A DNA stretch of 49,436 bases from Alphaproteobacteria bacterium (GTDB taxonomy: Bacteria; Pseudomonadota; Alphaproteobacteria; Reyranellales; JAQSWP01), in NCBI GenBank assembly GCA_029266575.1, contig JAQSWP010000002.1:1-49436 (forward strand), written 5' to 3'. The position numbers were made by a program, and so were the translations under genes. Within the stretch, counting starts at the first letter, position 1. Each line of letters opens with the position of its first letter. Positions 37,902 through 49,436 of this stretch are shown in pieces. Below the pieces are notes generated by a model. That model was not told the DNA's origin, ran no database searches, and saw only the letters and a program-made list of their open reading frames with translations.

Positions 37902-38297
37902 ATGGACGATCAGGCTGAAGACTGGCAGGCGCTGGAGACATTCTCCTTCGGCGACAATCCCGAACTGGCACAGGAGCTGGCCGAACTGGTCGTGGCCGGG
38001 CTGAAACGCGCCACCTGCTGGTCGGTCAGCGAGGGCGAGCTGACCCATATCGGCAAGCGCATGGTCATGCTCGACGGCAAGGGCAAGCCGGTGGCGGTAG
38101 TCGAAACCGTTGAGCTGACGCAAAGACCGTTTAACGAGGTCGACGCACAATTCGCCCAGGACGAGGGCGAAGGCGACCGCTCGCTCGCCTACTGGCGGCA
38201 GGCGCATCGCAACTACTTCACGCGGCGCAACGGCTTCGCGCCCGACATGATGCTGTGGTGCGAACGCTTTCGCGTGATCCGCCTGCTGAAATCCTAG
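37902..38297 (+). CDS. ASCH domain-containing protein
   Basis: LVVAGLKRATCWSV...GKRMVMLDGKGKPVAVVETVEL...DRSLAYWRQAHRNYF ASCH-like motifs. Confidence 0.85.
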   Translation: MDDQAEDWQALETFSFGDNPELAQELAELVVAGLKRATCWSVSEGELTHIGKRMVMLDGKGKPVAVVETVELTQRPFNEVDAQFAQDEGEGDRSLAYWRQAHRNYFTRRNGFAPDMMLWCERFRVIRLLKS

Positions 38298-38941
38298 AGC
38301 GATTTCGCCACGGCCAGAAACCGGGCAATCTTCTCCGGATCCTTCACCCCGCGCGAGGCTTCGACACCGGACGAGACGTCGACGCAAACCGCGCCGGTGA
38401 CTGCCGCCGCTTGCGCCAGATTGTCCGGCGTCAGACCGCCCGAAAGCATCCAGGGCAGCGGCCACTCCTTCTCGGCCAGCAACTGCCAGTCGAAAGCCAG
38501 CCCGTTGCCTCCCGGCAGCGCGCCTGCCATGTCGGCCGGCGCCTGGGCATCGAACAAGAGCCGATCGGACACGGCGACGAAATCGGCCGCCCGCGCGACA
38601 TCGTCGGGACCGGCGATGCGCACCGCCTTCATCACCGGAACGCCGAACATCTTTTTGATCTCGGCCACTCGCTGCGGCGTCTCGTTGCCATGCAGTTGCA
38701 AGATGTCGAGCGCGACCACGTCCAGCACGCGCTGCAACGTCACGTCATCGGCATCGACGAACAGGCCGACCTTGGCGATATGGTCCGGCACGCCGGCGTT
38801 GAGCGACGCGGCCTGCTCAGGCGTGACAGCGCGCGGGCTGGGCGGATAGAACACCAGCCCGACATAGGCCGCGCGGCCTTCGACCGCCGCCACCATCGCC
38901 GGGGCCGAATTGATGCCGCAGATCTTGGCCAGCACCGCCAT
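38294..38941 (-). CDS. trpF: Phosphoribosylanthranilate isomerase
   Basis: KICGINSAPAMVAAVEGRAAYVGLVFYPPSPR; LSGGLTPDNL; DVSSGVE. Confidence 0.97.
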   Translation of the reverse strand: MAVLAKICGINSAPAMVAAVEGRAAYVGLVFYPPSPRAVTPEQAASLNAGVPDHIAKVGLFVDADDVTLQRVLDVVALDILQLHGNETPQRVAEIKKMFGVPVMKAVRIAGPDDVARAADFVAVSDRLLFDAQAPADMAGALPGGNGLAFDWQLLAEKEWPLPWMLSGGLTPDNLAQAAAVTGAVCVDVSSGVEASRGVKDPEKIARFLAVAKSL

Positions 38942-38944
38942 GGC

Positions 38945-39691
38945 TCAGCCGACGGCGCGGCGCGGCGCGGCGCCCTGCACGGCAGCGATTTCCTGGGCGA
39001 TGGCCTCGGCGGCGCCGCGCGGCGAGGCAGCTTCGGTGATCGGCCGGCCGATCACCAGATAATCGGCACCCGTGCCCCCCGCTTCGCCCGGCGTCATCAC
39101 GCGCTTCTGGTCGCCGACGGCGGAACCGGCAGGCCGAATGCCCGGCACCACCAGAAGGAAGTCGCCGCCGCAATCTCCGCGCAGCGCTTCGATCTCGAGC
39201 GGCGAGCAGATCACGCCGTCCATGCCGCTATCCTTGGCCAACGCCGCCAGGCGGCGCACCTGCTGCAGCGGCGCGTGGGCAATGCCGACCGCGTCGAGAT
39301 CGCTCTGGTCGAGACTGGTCAGCACGGTGACGGCGAGAAGCTTCGGCCGCCGCACGTTCAACTGCGCCGCCACCTCTTCCGCCGCCTTGCGGGCCGCTCG
39401 CATCATGGCCGGGCCGCCACTCGAGTGGATGGTCAGCAGGGTGGGCGCCAGCGGCGCCACTGCGCGCACCGCCCCGGCGACGGTATTGGGAATGTCGTGC
39501 AGCTTCAGATCGAGGAACAGCGGGGTATCGCGCCCGACCAGCCGCCTAACCAGATCCGGCCCGTGGGCGGTGAAGAACTCCAGCCCCAGCTTGATGCCGC
39601 CCACCGCGCCGCGCACGCCGTCGATCAGCCGGGCGGAGAGGCCGATATCGACCGTGTCGATGGCGCAATAGACCTTGTCGGCTCCGTCCAT
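38945..39691 (-). CDS. pyrF: Orotidine 5'-phosphate decarboxylase
   Basis: FLDLKLHDIPNTV motif; VPGIRPAGS; VIGRPIT. Confidence 0.97.
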   Translation of the reverse strand: MDGADKVYCAIDTVDIGLSARLIDGVRGAVGGIKLGLEFFTAHGPDLVRRLVGRDTPLFLDLKLHDIPNTVAGAVRAVAPLAPTLLTIHSSGGPAMMRAARKAAEEVAAQLNVRRPKLLAVTVLTSLDQSDLDAVGIAHAPLQQVRRLAALAKDSGMDGVICSPLEIEALRGDCGGDFLLVVPGIRPAGSAVGDQKRVMTPGEAGGTGADYLVIGRPITEAASPRGAAEAIAQEIAAVQGAAPRRAVG

Positions 39692-39757
39692 GAGGCACCC
39701 CGCGAAATTCGCGCCGGTATAAAGGTCAAGCGGCCTCCCGGCAAGCCGGGCGGTGGA

Positions 39758-40912
39758 TTACCTCGCCACCGGGCTATGCACGCTCTGCCCGCCCACCCAG
39801 CGTGAAAAATGCTCGGCCGTAATCCCACCGGCGAGCAGGCTGGCGAAACCCTCGCCGATGGCGCTGGCGAATTTGAAGCCATGGCCGGAACAGCAGGACA
39901 GCGCCCAGCCGGCCTGGCCCAATTGCCGGGCGATGAAATGCTCGCGTGGCTCGACGGTATAGAAGCAGGTCTTCAACTCGGCGACATGGAAGCGGTCGAA
40001 GCCGCGCAAGCGTTTGGCGCATTGCTCCAGGATCGGCGCGGCTTCTGCCAGGGCTGGTTGGCGATCGCGGTCCGGATCGCCTGTGAGGCTGAAGGAATGA
40101 TCACCGATCTTAAGCCCGGTCCAGCCGCCCGATCGTCCCTGCAAATCAGGTGCTGCGACCGGCGGCACCATGTAGAAGCCGGCGCCGTCGCCGATATCGA
40201 GCAGCATCGGATGTGCCACCCAGGCGGCGCGCTGTTCGGGCGGCGGCTCGAGATAGATCACCACTTGGCGCGAAGGTGTCACGGACGAGCCCAACTCGGG
40301 AACCAGACGCGATACCCACGGTCCGGCGCAAACGAGCGTCAGATCGGCGGCATGGACCGTACCGTCTTCCAGATGCAGACGGCCGGCATCGGCATCGATC
40401 GCCGCCACGCGCATGTGCTCATGAATGGCCACGCCCTGCTCACGCAGGAAGCGCGCCAAGGTCGTGGTGATGCGATCGGCCAGGAGCGCGCCACCGGTCT
40501 TCAGGTAGAAGGCCTGCTCGACGCCCTGCGGATCGATCAGCGGGAAGCGCGCCGCCAGAGTTTTGCGGTCCAGCGTCTCCACCTCATGCCGGTCGCCTTC
40601 CAGCAGCGCCTGCGATTGGGCGCACCAGTTGGTGCCCGCCTGACCCAGCGCCAGGGTGCCGGTCTCGATCTGCAGCTTCACGCCCAGATCGCGCCACATC
40701 CGGTCCCACGCCGCGTAGCCGTCGCCGACCATGCGCATGTAGCCCGGCGTTTCGCCATAGGCGTAGCGGATCAACCGATGCTGATCGCCGGACGAGCCCA
40801 ACGGATTGCCCACCGTATGCTGCTCGAACATCACGACGTCATGGCCGGCGCGGCGCAATGCCCAGGCGGCGCAAAGTCCGTAGATGCCGGCGCCAACAAT
40901 CAGAATTCGCAT
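39758..40912 (-). CDS. FAD-dependent oxidoreductase (monomeric sarcosine oxidase-like, DAO family)
   Basis: MRILIVGAGIYGLCAAWALRRAGHDVVMFEQ Rossmann fold; SCCSGHGFKFASAIGEG C-terminal motif. Confidence 0.87.
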   Translation of the reverse strand: MRILIVGAGIYGLCAAWALRRAGHDVVMFEQHTVGNPLGSSGDQHRLIRYAYGETPGYMRMVGDGYAAWDRMWRDLGVKLQIETGTLALGQAGTNWCAQSQALLEGDRHEVETLDRKTLAARFPLIDPQGVEQAFYLKTGGALLADRITTTLARFLREQGVAIHEHMRVAAIDADAGRLHLEDGTVHAADLTLVCAGPWVSRLVPELGSSVTPSRQVVIYLEPPPEQRAAWVAHPMLLDIGDGAGFYMVPPVAAPDLQGRSGGWTGLKIGDHSFSLTGDPDRDRQPALAEAAPILEQCAKRLRGFDRFHVAELKTCFYTVEPREHFIARQLGQAGWALSCCSGHGFKFASAIGEGFASLLAGGITAEHFSRWVGGQSVHSPVAR

Positions 40913-41005
40913 GGCTGAATGCTACCGAACCGCAGCGAGAAGGGCGACGGTATAGGCGACAAACCTGGCTTCCAGGTGCAGAATAAGCCGTGTGGGGAGG
41001 CTGGC

Positions 41006-41611
41006 ATGATCCGTTCTTTTTCCGTCTTGGGTATAAGCGTCGCTCTGGTTCTGGGCATGGCAACAGGTGCCATGGCGCAGAACACCGGGCGGATAACCAC
41101 CAAATCCTATCAGCCGGTCGGCAAGCAGAAGCTGCAGGTCGATCTGACGCAGGTCGATGCCGGCGAGCTCTATCGCGAATTGCGCGATTATCTGAAGGAA
41201 CAGCTCGAACGGCGCGGCAATCCGGTCGGCAGCTCCGGCGCCATGGGCGTAAAGATGCAGGTGGCCTATGTCCGTCCCATCGAGTCGGGCCGGATCGGGC
41301 CCGAGCGCGACCTGCCATCCGATAATCGCGTGCCTGGCTACAGCTCCAACAGCCCGATCCCCGACAGCCGCAGTTTCGTGCCCGAGCGGCGCAACCCCTA
41401 CGCGCCAGGCGTGAGCGGTGAGGAGCGCACCAATCCGCTGCGCATCAACCTCACCATCTATCGCGAGGGCGGCGGCGCGGTGGCGTGGACCGCCGAAGCG
41501 ACCTGTGCCGTGGCTTTCGTCAACGCCAAGGACGTCGGACGGGCGATGATCGACCAGTTGATCGCGCGGCTGGATACGTCGGTGTCGCTGGCCGCCGAAT
41601 GCGGCAGCTGA
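41006..41611 (+). CDS. Hypothetical secreted protein
   Basis: Signal peptide MIRSFSVLGISVALVLGMATGAMAQ; no recognised domain. Confidence 0.65.
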   Translation: MIRSFSVLGISVALVLGMATGAMAQNTGRITTKSYQPVGKQKLQVDLTQVDAGELYRELRDYLKEQLERRGNPVGSSGAMGVKMQVAYVRPIESGRIGPERDLPSDNRVPGYSSNSPIPDSRSFVPERRNPYAPGVSGEERTNPLRINLTIYREGGGAVAWTAEATCAVAFVNAKDVGRAMIDQLIARLDTSVSLAAECGS

Positions 41612-42559
41612 TCAGGCCTGCTGCACCACCAGTTCGGCGGCGGCGAGATCTTCCAACGCCGTGCCCACCGATTTGAACATCGTGATCTCGCCCGCGCCCT
41701 GACGGCCGTGCCGCTCGCCGCGGCACAACTCGAACAGATCGGCGACGATGCCTTCGGGCTTCAAGATGCCGTTGGCCAGCGGCTGCACGATATCGCCCGC
41801 CTCCTTGCCGGCGCCCTGGCGTGTGTCGACGAAGATGCGGCTGCGTCGCACGGCTTCGTCATCGGCTTCGCGCATGGCGGGCGTGAAGCCGCCGACCAGG
41901 TCGAGGTGCTGGCCCTTCTTCAGCCAGACGCCCTGCACCAGCGGCGTTTGCGCCAGCGTGGCGCAGGAGATGATGTCGGCGGCATCGATTGTGCGTGCGA
42001 TGTCGTCGGCGACATGGGCGGCGATCTTCAAATGTTCGAGATCGCCGTTGTTGAACCGCTCGGCCAGCGCCGCAGCCTTTGCCGGCGTGCGGCCCCAGAT
42101 CGCGACCTCGCGAATCGGCCGCACCGTCGCGTGGGCGCGGATCAGATGCGGCGCCAAGGCACCGGTGCCGATCATCAGCAGGCGGAAGCTGTCAGTGCGG
42201 GAGAGAAAGCGCGACGCCAGCGCCGAGGCCGCAGCCGTGCGCCGCCGCGTCAGGGCCGTGCCGTCCATCAGCGCCAACGGCTCGCCGGTCTGCGCCGAGA
42301 GCAGCAAATACTGGCCGATCACCGCCGGCAGGTTGCGGGCGCCATTGTCGGGAAAGACGGTGACGATCTTGATGCCCAGATGCCGCTGGTTGCGCCAGGC
42401 CGGCATCAGCAGCAGGGTCGCCGGCGCGCCGCCGGTCTCGATCGTGTGGTGATGGCGCAGCGGCACTTCGCAGCCGTCGCGGAACAGGGTCGCGATGGCG
42501 TCGATCAGTCCGGCATCGTCGAGCAGGCGCTCGATGGCTTCGGCATCGAACTGGCGCAT
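41612..42559 (-). CDS. Ornithine cyclodeaminase / mu-crystallin family protein
   Basis: GTALTRRRTAAASALASRFL, IGTGALAPHLIRAHATVRPIREVAIWGRT. Confidence 0.92.
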   Translation of the reverse strand: MRQFDAEAIERLLDDAGLIDAIATLFRDGCEVPLRHHHTIETGGAPATLLLMPAWRNQRHLGIKIVTVFPDNGARNLPAVIGQYLLLSAQTGEPLALMDGTALTRRRTAAASALASRFLSRTDSFRLLMIGTGALAPHLIRAHATVRPIREVAIWGRTPAKAAALAERFNNGDLEHLKIAAHVADDIARTIDAADIISCATLAQTPLVQGVWLKKGQHLDLVGGFTPAMREADDEAVRRSRIFVDTRQGAGKEAGDIVQPLANGILKPEGIVADLFELCRGERHGRQGAGEITMFKSVGTALEDLAAAELVVQQA

Positions 42560-42564
42560 GCGGC

Positions 42565-42909
42565 TCAGAGCGGCGGCAAGGCGGTGCCGGGCGCCGGCAG
42601 CGCCGGCGTGGCGGGTGAAGGAGGGGGCGGCGTCGCCTTGAGGTCCGCCACCTGCCGGCGCAGCGATTCATTGCTGCGGGTCTGCTGCCGGGCGGTAACG
42701 CGGTAGCGATGCCCGCCCAGCCACACGATGAGCGCGCCGACGATCAGGCCAAGGACAAGCACCACCAGCATCACCATGAACAGCGGCAGGCTGGCTTCCC
42801 AGGGCAGCGGCCACAGCGATACGACGACTTTTTCGCGATTGGCGATGGCGAAGACGGCGCCAATCACCGCCAGCGGAACCCATACCAGTCGTGCCAGCCA
42901 TTTCCGCAT
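42565..42909 (-). CDS. LapA domain-containing membrane protein
   Basis: FAIANREKVVVSLWPLPWEASLPLFMVMLVVLVLGLIVGAL two-TM LapA-type; next to ihfB. Confidence 0.87.
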   Translation of the reverse strand: MRKWLARLVWVPLAVIGAVFAIANREKVVVSLWPLPWEASLPLFMVMLVVLVLGLIVGALIVWLGGHRYRVTARQQTRSNESLRRQVADLKATPPPPSPATPALPAPGTALPPL

Positions 42910-43018
42910 GCCGAACGCCTATCTCCTTGCCGCACAGGGATAACCCGGCGGAAACTGTCTTCGGATTTTTCAAGGATAGCCGCCGCGGCTGGCGGCGCAC
43001 AGGCGCAAAATTGAGCCT

Positions 43019-43360
43019 TTAGTCCTCTTCGTCCTCGCCCAGATATTCCGGGCCTTCGGACGCCATCGGCTTGCCTTCGCCGCGATGGTTCAGCCGGTCG
43101 CGCAAATCCTTGCCGGTCTTGAAATAGGGCACGTATTTGGCGGCGACCGCGACGGTGGTGCCGGTGCGCGGATTGCGGCCGACACGCGCGTCGCGTTTCT
43201 TGACCGAAAAAGCGCCAAAGCCGCGCAGCTCGACCCGATCGCCGCGCGAGAGTGCGGTGGCGATCTCGTCGAAGATCGTCTGCACGATTCTCTCGACGTC
43301 GCGCTGGTAGAGATGAGGATTCATCTCGGCCAGTTTGAGAATGAGTTCGGACTTGGTCAT
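43019..43360 (-). CDS. ihfB: Integration host factor subunit beta
   Basis: [17 protein letters not shown]...[26 protein letters not shown]. Confidence 0.95.
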   Translation of the reverse strand: MTKSELILKLAEMNPHLYQRDVERIVQTIFDEIATALSRGDRVELRGFGAFSVKKRDARVGRNPRTGTTVAVAAKYVPYFKTGKDLRDRLNHRGEGKPMASEGPEYLGEDEED

Positions 43361-43542
43361 GGCCCCAGACCCGCTGATGTTTGCGCTCCGCCTGTGAGCA
43401 AAGCGCAATTGCCAAAGCGTGCCAAAGGCTTAGCCCGCCGTCAAGGGTAAGTGCCTTGAATCTTTTGAGTTTTTCCCGCCGAAGGCTGACTAACCCAACA
43501 TATAGCGCAATTCCGGCCGTCCGCGGCCAAGCGGCTGTAGGC

Positions 43543-43571
43543 AAAAAAACGGCCCCGAAGCCGGGGCCGTC
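43543..43571 (-). terminator. rpsA rho-independent terminator
   Basis: On minus strand ACGGCCCCGGCTTCGGGGCCGTTTTTTTGC. Confidence 0.88.
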
Positions 43572-43606
43572 TCTTTTCGGTAACCGTGGTCCTGACAGGG
43601 ACCGGT

Positions 43607-45322
<1,716 letters not shown>

Positions 45323-45483
45323 TTTATCTCCTTCAACGATCCCACGAGCACCACGCCCGTCCGGCCAGCCGGTTGTCCCGGTGGATCCTGCGCCGTATTC
45401 CCTGACATCGGACGGATTGGGATTTGTCCGCTGCAGCCATCCCTTACGTAGGTAATCAACTTTGCCTGACGGGGTCGATGGCT

Positions 45484-46131
45484 TCAGGAGCCCCGTCGGG
45501 AAATTCTGCCGTCGATATGCGCAACGACGCGGTCGAACACTTGATCGGCGCTGAGCGTCGTGGTGTCGAGCTGGAAAGCATCGGCCGCCGGCACCAATGG
45601 CGCCGCCGACCGGGCGCTGTCGCGCACGTCGCGTTCGTGCATATCGGCCAGAACGCGGGCCTTTATAGTGGTGGCACCGGCCGCCTGCAACTCCTGGAAT
45701 CGCCGCTCGGCGCGGGCCTCGGCGCTGGCGGTCAGAAAGATTTTTACATCTGCGTCGGGGCAAATGACGGTCCCGATATCGCGGCCGTCGAGAATGCTGC
45801 CGGCAGCATGGCCGGGCGGGGTTTTGGCGAATCTGCGTTGAAAATCAATAAGATGGAGCCGGACCTCCGGAATGGCTGCGACTTTGGACGCCATGGCGCC
45901 TACCGCCTCCTCACGCAGGCCGGGCTGTTCGAGATCCTGAGGTTGCAGCTTCCGGGCAGCTTCAATGGCGCGATCCGTTTCACCACCCTCCCCTCGGTCG
46001 GCCAATACCCGCGCGCCTACGGCGCGATAGATCAGCCCGGTATCAAGCAGCGCCAGCCGGTAATGCGCCGCCAGCCGCCGGGCCAGGGTGCCCTTGCCAG
46101 CCGCGGACGGACCATCCAGCGCAATGATCAT
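45484..46131 (-). CDS. cmk: Cytidylate kinase
   Basis: [39 protein letters not shown]. Confidence 0.98.
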   Translation of the reverse strand: MIIALDGPSAAGKGTLARRLAAHYRLALLDTGLIYRAVGARVLADRGEGGETDRAIEAARKLQPQDLEQPGLREEAVGAMASKVAAIPEVRLHLIDFQRRFAKTPPGHAAGSILDGRDIGTVICPDADVKIFLTASAEARAERRFQELQAAGATTIKARVLADMHERDVRDSARSAAPLVPAADAFQLDTTTLSADQVFDRVVAHIDGRISRRGS

Positions 46132-47414
46132 GATGCGGCCGGCGCGATCCTGGCGCCCAGCCCGTTCATCAGCGCGACGAAACCGGGGAAGCTGGTGTCG
46201 ACCATCTCGATATCGTCGACCGTCACGGGCTGGCGCGCGCCCATGCCCATGACCAGAAACGACATGGCGATGCGATGATCGAGATGCGTCTGCACCGTGC
46301 CGCCGCCTTCGATGCGCCCGCCGGTGCCGTGCACGGTCAGGCTGTCGGCGCCGACCTCGACCTTGACGCCATTGGCGCTTAAGCCCGCGGCAATGGCAGC
46401 AAGCCGATCGCTCTCCTTCACCTTCAGCTCCGCCAGACCCCGCATGATGGTGGTGCCCTGCGCGTGTGCCGCGGCGACGGCGAGAATCGGATATTCGTCG
46501 ATCATGCTGGGCGCGCGGGCGGCCGGCACTTCCACACCCTTGAGCTTGGCGCCGGACGTGACCACCAGATCGGCAACCTTCTCGCCGCCCACCAGCCGCT
46601 CGTTGCGCCAGGAGATGGCGGCGCCCATCTCGCGCAAGGTCGTATAGAGCCCGGTGCGCGATGGATTGACGCCAACATGCTTGACCAGCACTTCGCCTTC
46701 GCTGGCGATGCAGGCGGCAACCACGGCAAACGCCGCCGATGACGGATCGCCCGGCACTTCGATATCGCGCGCCACCAGATCGGGCTGGCCAACGATGGTT
46801 ATCGCCAGACCTTCATCGGACTGCTCGTGCCGCAACGTGGCGCCGAAATGCGCCAGCATGATTTCGGAGTGATCGCGGGTGGCTTCGCGCTCCACGAGTG
46901 TCGTCTCGCCCATGGTGTTGAGGCCCGCCAGCAGCACGGCCGACTTCACCTGCGCCGACGGCACCGGCGTGACATAGCGGATTGGCACCGGCGAGTTGGT
47001 GCCGATCACCGCCATGGGCAGGCGCATGCCGTCGCGGGTGAGGAACTGCGCGCCGAACTGGTTGAGCGGCTCGATCACGCGGCGCATCGGCCGGCGGCGC
47101 AGCGAGGCGTCGCCCGTCATGAAGGAGACGAAACCCGAGGTCGCCAGCAGGCCGGAGAGCAGCCGCGCCGAGGTGCCGGAATTGCCGACATCGATAATAT
47201 CGGCCGGCTCGCCAAAGCCGCCGACGCCGACCCCGTTGATCCGCCACAGCCCGCTCTCGTCCCGCTTTACCGTGGCGCCCAAAAGCCGCATGGCGTTGGC
47301 GGTGCGCAACACGTCCTCGCCCTCCAGCAGGCCGCTGACCCTGGTTTCGCCCACCGCCAGCGCCCCCAGCATCAGGGCGCGATGGGAGATCGACTTGTCG
47401 CCGGGCGGCCGCAC
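46128..47414 (-). CDS. aroA: 3-phosphoshikimate 1-carboxyvinyltransferase (start may lie upstream)
   Basis: [37 protein letters not shown]; 4-bp overlap with cmk. Conserved N-terminal residues ([15 protein letters not shown]) continue upstream of the annotated V/M start. Confidence 0.95.
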   Translation of the reverse strand: MRPPGDKSISHRALMLGALAVGETRVSGLLEGEDVLRTANAMRLLGATVKRDESGLWRINGVGVGGFGEPADIIDVGNSGTSARLLSGLLATSGFVSFMTGDASLRRRPMRRVIEPLNQFGAQFLTRDGMRLPMAVIGTNSPVPIRYVTPVPSAQVKSAVLLAGLNTMGETTLVEREATRDHSEIMLAHFGATLRHEQSDEGLAITIVGQPDLVARDIEVPGDPSSAAFAVVAACIASEGEVLVKHVGVNPSRTGLYTTLREMGAAISWRNERLVGGEKVADLVVTSGAKLKGVEVPAARAPSMIDEYPILAVAAAHAQGTTIMRGLAELKVKESDRLAAIAAGLSANGVKVEVGADSLTVHGTGGRIEGGGTVQTHLDHRIAMSFLVMGMGARQPVTVDDIEMVDTSFPGFVALMNGLGARIAPAAS

Positions 47415-47578
47415 GCGGCCTTCGAGCCTGGCCGCCTTGCTGGAGTGGAAAGGTTTCAGCGTCGTCCCCCGAATTGCGAAAAGGCCGCAGATGGCCCCGG
47501 TATTGGCCGGTTCTCTAGCACAGGCCGGCGCGCGTCAACCAGCCGCCCCGCACGGCCTTCCCGCCCCAAACTTTGCTT

Positions 47579-47607
47579 TTGACAGGGGGGTGCGAGCGTC
47601 GTACACG
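47579..47607 (+). promoter_or_regulatory. Candidate promoter for TIGR02300-type gene
   Basis: TTGACA-N17-TACACG. Confidence 0.4.
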
Positions 47608-47643
47608 GACCCCCGCTTTACCGGATTTTTCAGGAGGCTCGAT

Positions 47644-47985
47644 TTGTCGAAGCCGGAATGGGGCACCAAGCGCACCTGCCAGAGCTGCGCGGCCCGTTTT
47701 TACGATCTCAAGCGCGCGCCCATCGTCTGCCCCAAATGCGGGCACAAGCACGACGCCGAAGACTTCATCAAGACCCGCCGCACCCGTGGCGGCGCCGCCA
47801 AGGCCCCGCCGCCGCCCAAGAAGGTGGTGGAGAAGGTCGTGCCGGTGGAGCTGGAGGACGCGATCGCCGACGTCGCGCCCGACGACGAGGCCGATGACGA
47901 CGTCATCGAGGATACCGCCGATCTGGGCGAGGATGCCGACGACATCCCCGACGTCATCGAGACCGACGACGACAAGGCGACCTAA
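47644..47985 (+). CDS. TIGR02300 family protein (zinc-ribbon-like N-terminus, acidic C-terminus), TTG start
   Basis: LSKPEWGTKRTCQSCAARFYDLKRAPIVCPKCGHKHD; preceded by AGGAGG RBS. Confidence 0.88.
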   Translation: MSKPEWGTKRTCQSCAARFYDLKRAPIVCPKCGHKHDAEDFIKTRRTRGGAAKAPPPPKKVVEKVVPVELEDAIADVAPDDEADDDVIEDTADLGEDADDIPDVIETDDDKAT

Positions 47986-48077
47986 AAGCCGAATGGCGAA
48001 ACCCCTTGCGCAAGCAGGGGGCAGACCTTAATTTTCGCGCGTTCCGGCCCAAACCGGCCGGAACCCCAGAATTCGAC

Positions 48078-48153
<76 letters not shown>

Positions 48154-48156
48154 AAA

Positions 48157-48205
48157 AAGCGGCGGAATTCCGAGGCTTAGCCAGGATTTCCGCCGCTTCT
48201 GTTTT
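48157..48205 (+). terminator. Terminator downstream of tRNA-Ala
   Basis: AAGCGGCGGAA ... TTCCGCCGCTT perfect 11-bp stem, then CTGTTTT. Confidence 0.7.
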
Positions 48206-48283
48206 GGCCCAGATGCAGAATTGCAGAGAACAACAGCGGAGATCAGTCCTTACGCCCCTCGCCGTGGCGACTGCCAAAGGACG

Positions 48284-49436
48284 TCAGGCAACCGGCTCGG
48301 GTTTCCGCTTTGCCTTTGCTTTCTCCGCGGGCGGCTTTCCGACTTTCTCGGGCCGCAGGACCTTCAGGCCAAGAGCCGCCGCATAGCCGTGAATCTCCTT
48401 CACATCGAGCTTGCGCATGAACTCGATCGTCTCCGCGGCAATCACCTGGCCGGGGACCATGATCGGGAAACCGGGAGGGTAGGGGATCACGAAATTGGCT
48501 GAGACGAGCTCCGGCCCCTCCTTCAACCGCCGGTCGATCTCCTTGCTGTTGAGCTTGATGTGCTCGCACGTCGCGCCGTCATAGGCGGCGTAGTACGCCT
48601 CGCGCATCCGGCCCTCGAGGGTCTTGCCATCGGGCCGATCGCGGAAGGCGTCGCTGAACCGGCTGAAGTTCGGCAGGTTCGGCACATCCTTCATCAGCGA
48701 CTTGACGCGGGCGTCGAATGCGGTCCGCCCCTCATCGCCGCTGTCGGCAAGCCGCTTCTCGACGCTCCGCGCGATGTCCGCCAGGACCATGATCAGATGC
48801 GCCGCATCGCTGCGCGTGTTGTTGATGTTGATCTGCACCAGGATGCTGTTGCGCGACGTCTTGTTGATCTGGATGTCGTATTTCTCCGCAAGCAGCCCCT
48901 TGAACTGGGTGCCGTCGAAGCCGGCCGTGCCGCAGACCAGGGTGATGCGGGTCGGATCGAGGAAGAACTCGTCCTGGTCTCGGGCCTCGATCGCGTCGCG
49001 CCAGGTCGAGTGCGGCGTACCGTAGTCCTTCAGACCCGTTGCGCGGAATTCCGCAGGAATCATCTCTTCGGGCGTCAGGATGCGGAAGTACTTCGAGATC
49101 AGGGGATGGCCGTTGATCTCCCGGCGCAGCTCGATTGCGAGCTGGATGGCCCCCATCACCAGGTCGTAGCCTTCGAGTTCCATCTGCCGCCGCGCCACGT
49201 CGAGCGAGGCGATGATCTGCAGGTTGGGCGAAGTCGAGGTATGGGTGAAATAAGCCTCATGGAACGCCTCTTCGACGAGAGGCCAATCCTGGTCGGCGAC
49301 AGCGATCATCGAACCCTGCCGCAGGGCCGACATCGATTTGTGCGTGGAGTTCGTCTGGTAGACCCGCACCCGGCTCTTCTCCGGGTCCGGCAGGAGGTGC
49401 ATCTCCAGCAGCTTAGAATTGGCCGGGTCCAGCTCG
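48284..49436 (-). CDS. Orn/Lys/Arg decarboxylase, C-terminal part (5' end outside window)
   Basis: PLP-lysine region YQTNSTHKSMSALRQGSMI; frame open to window edge. Confidence 0.92.
   Translation of the reverse strand, partial: ELDPANSKLLEMHLLPDPEKSRVRVYQTNSTHKSMSALRQGSMIAVADQDWPLVEEAFHEAYFTHTSTSPNLQIIASLDVARRQMELEGYDLVMGAIQLAIELRREINGHPLISKYFRILTPEEMIPAEFRATGLKDYGTPHSTWRDAIEARDQDEFFLDPTRITLVCGTAGFDGTQFKGLLAEKYDIQINKTSRNSILVQININNTRSDAAHLIMVLADIARSVEKRLADSGDEGRTAFDARVKSLMKDVPNLPNFSRFSDAFRDRPDGKTLEGRMREAYYAAYDGATCEHIKLNSKEIDRRLKEGPELVSANFVIPYPPGFPIMVPGQVIAAETIEFMRKLDVKEIHGYAAALGLKVLRPEKVGKPPAEKAKAKRKPEPVA

Noticed and set aside
38255-39805. 516-aa plus-strand ORF across trpF and pyrF
   Set aside because: Antisense shadow ORF; both minus-strand genes have clear catalytic motifs.
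48154-49436. attL/attR-type direct repeat of the tRNA-Ala 3' end
   Set aside because: No second copy of the tRNA 3' segment was seen downstream within the window, and no integrase is present.

Overview
This 49.4-kb window is a GC-rich, gene-dense chromosomal segment that looks alphaproteobacterial. It is mostly core genome. From left to right I read: the 3' end of polA; an accessory block (GST, AraC regulators, MFS transporter, hydrolase, thioesterase, class III cyclase, unknown membrane protein, CPA2-type antiporter); pckA; a ChvI/ChvG two-component system followed by an HprK-RapZ-EIIA-HPr phosphotransferase module and ahcY; tsaE-amgK/murU-like-addB-addA-trxA; folC-accD-trpA-trpB-trpF-pyrF on the minus strand with foreign-orientation genes between them; lapA-like-ihfB-rpsA-cmk-aroA; a TIGR02300-type protein; tRNA-Ala(GGC); and a truncated Orn/Lys/Arg decarboxylase. 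I see no CRISPR array, prophage, transposase or obvious defence island. The best leads are: (1) a possible regulatory RNA leader upstream of ahcY with three mutually competing GCCGCAGG/CCTGCGGC segments and a possible H-type pseudoknot, just downstream of a palindromic repeat that also forms a terminator; (2) a RapZ with a divergent Walker A motif; (3) plus-strand genes (HAD-like, ASCH) splitting the trpF/trpBA/accD-folC block; (4) several families of palindromic intergenic repeats, one of which supplies a stop codon; (5) convergent gene pairs with interlocked stop codons; (6) a PAN-like + MORN secreted protein bracketed by a 17-bp direct repeat. All homology calls come from reading the protein sequences; no database search was run.
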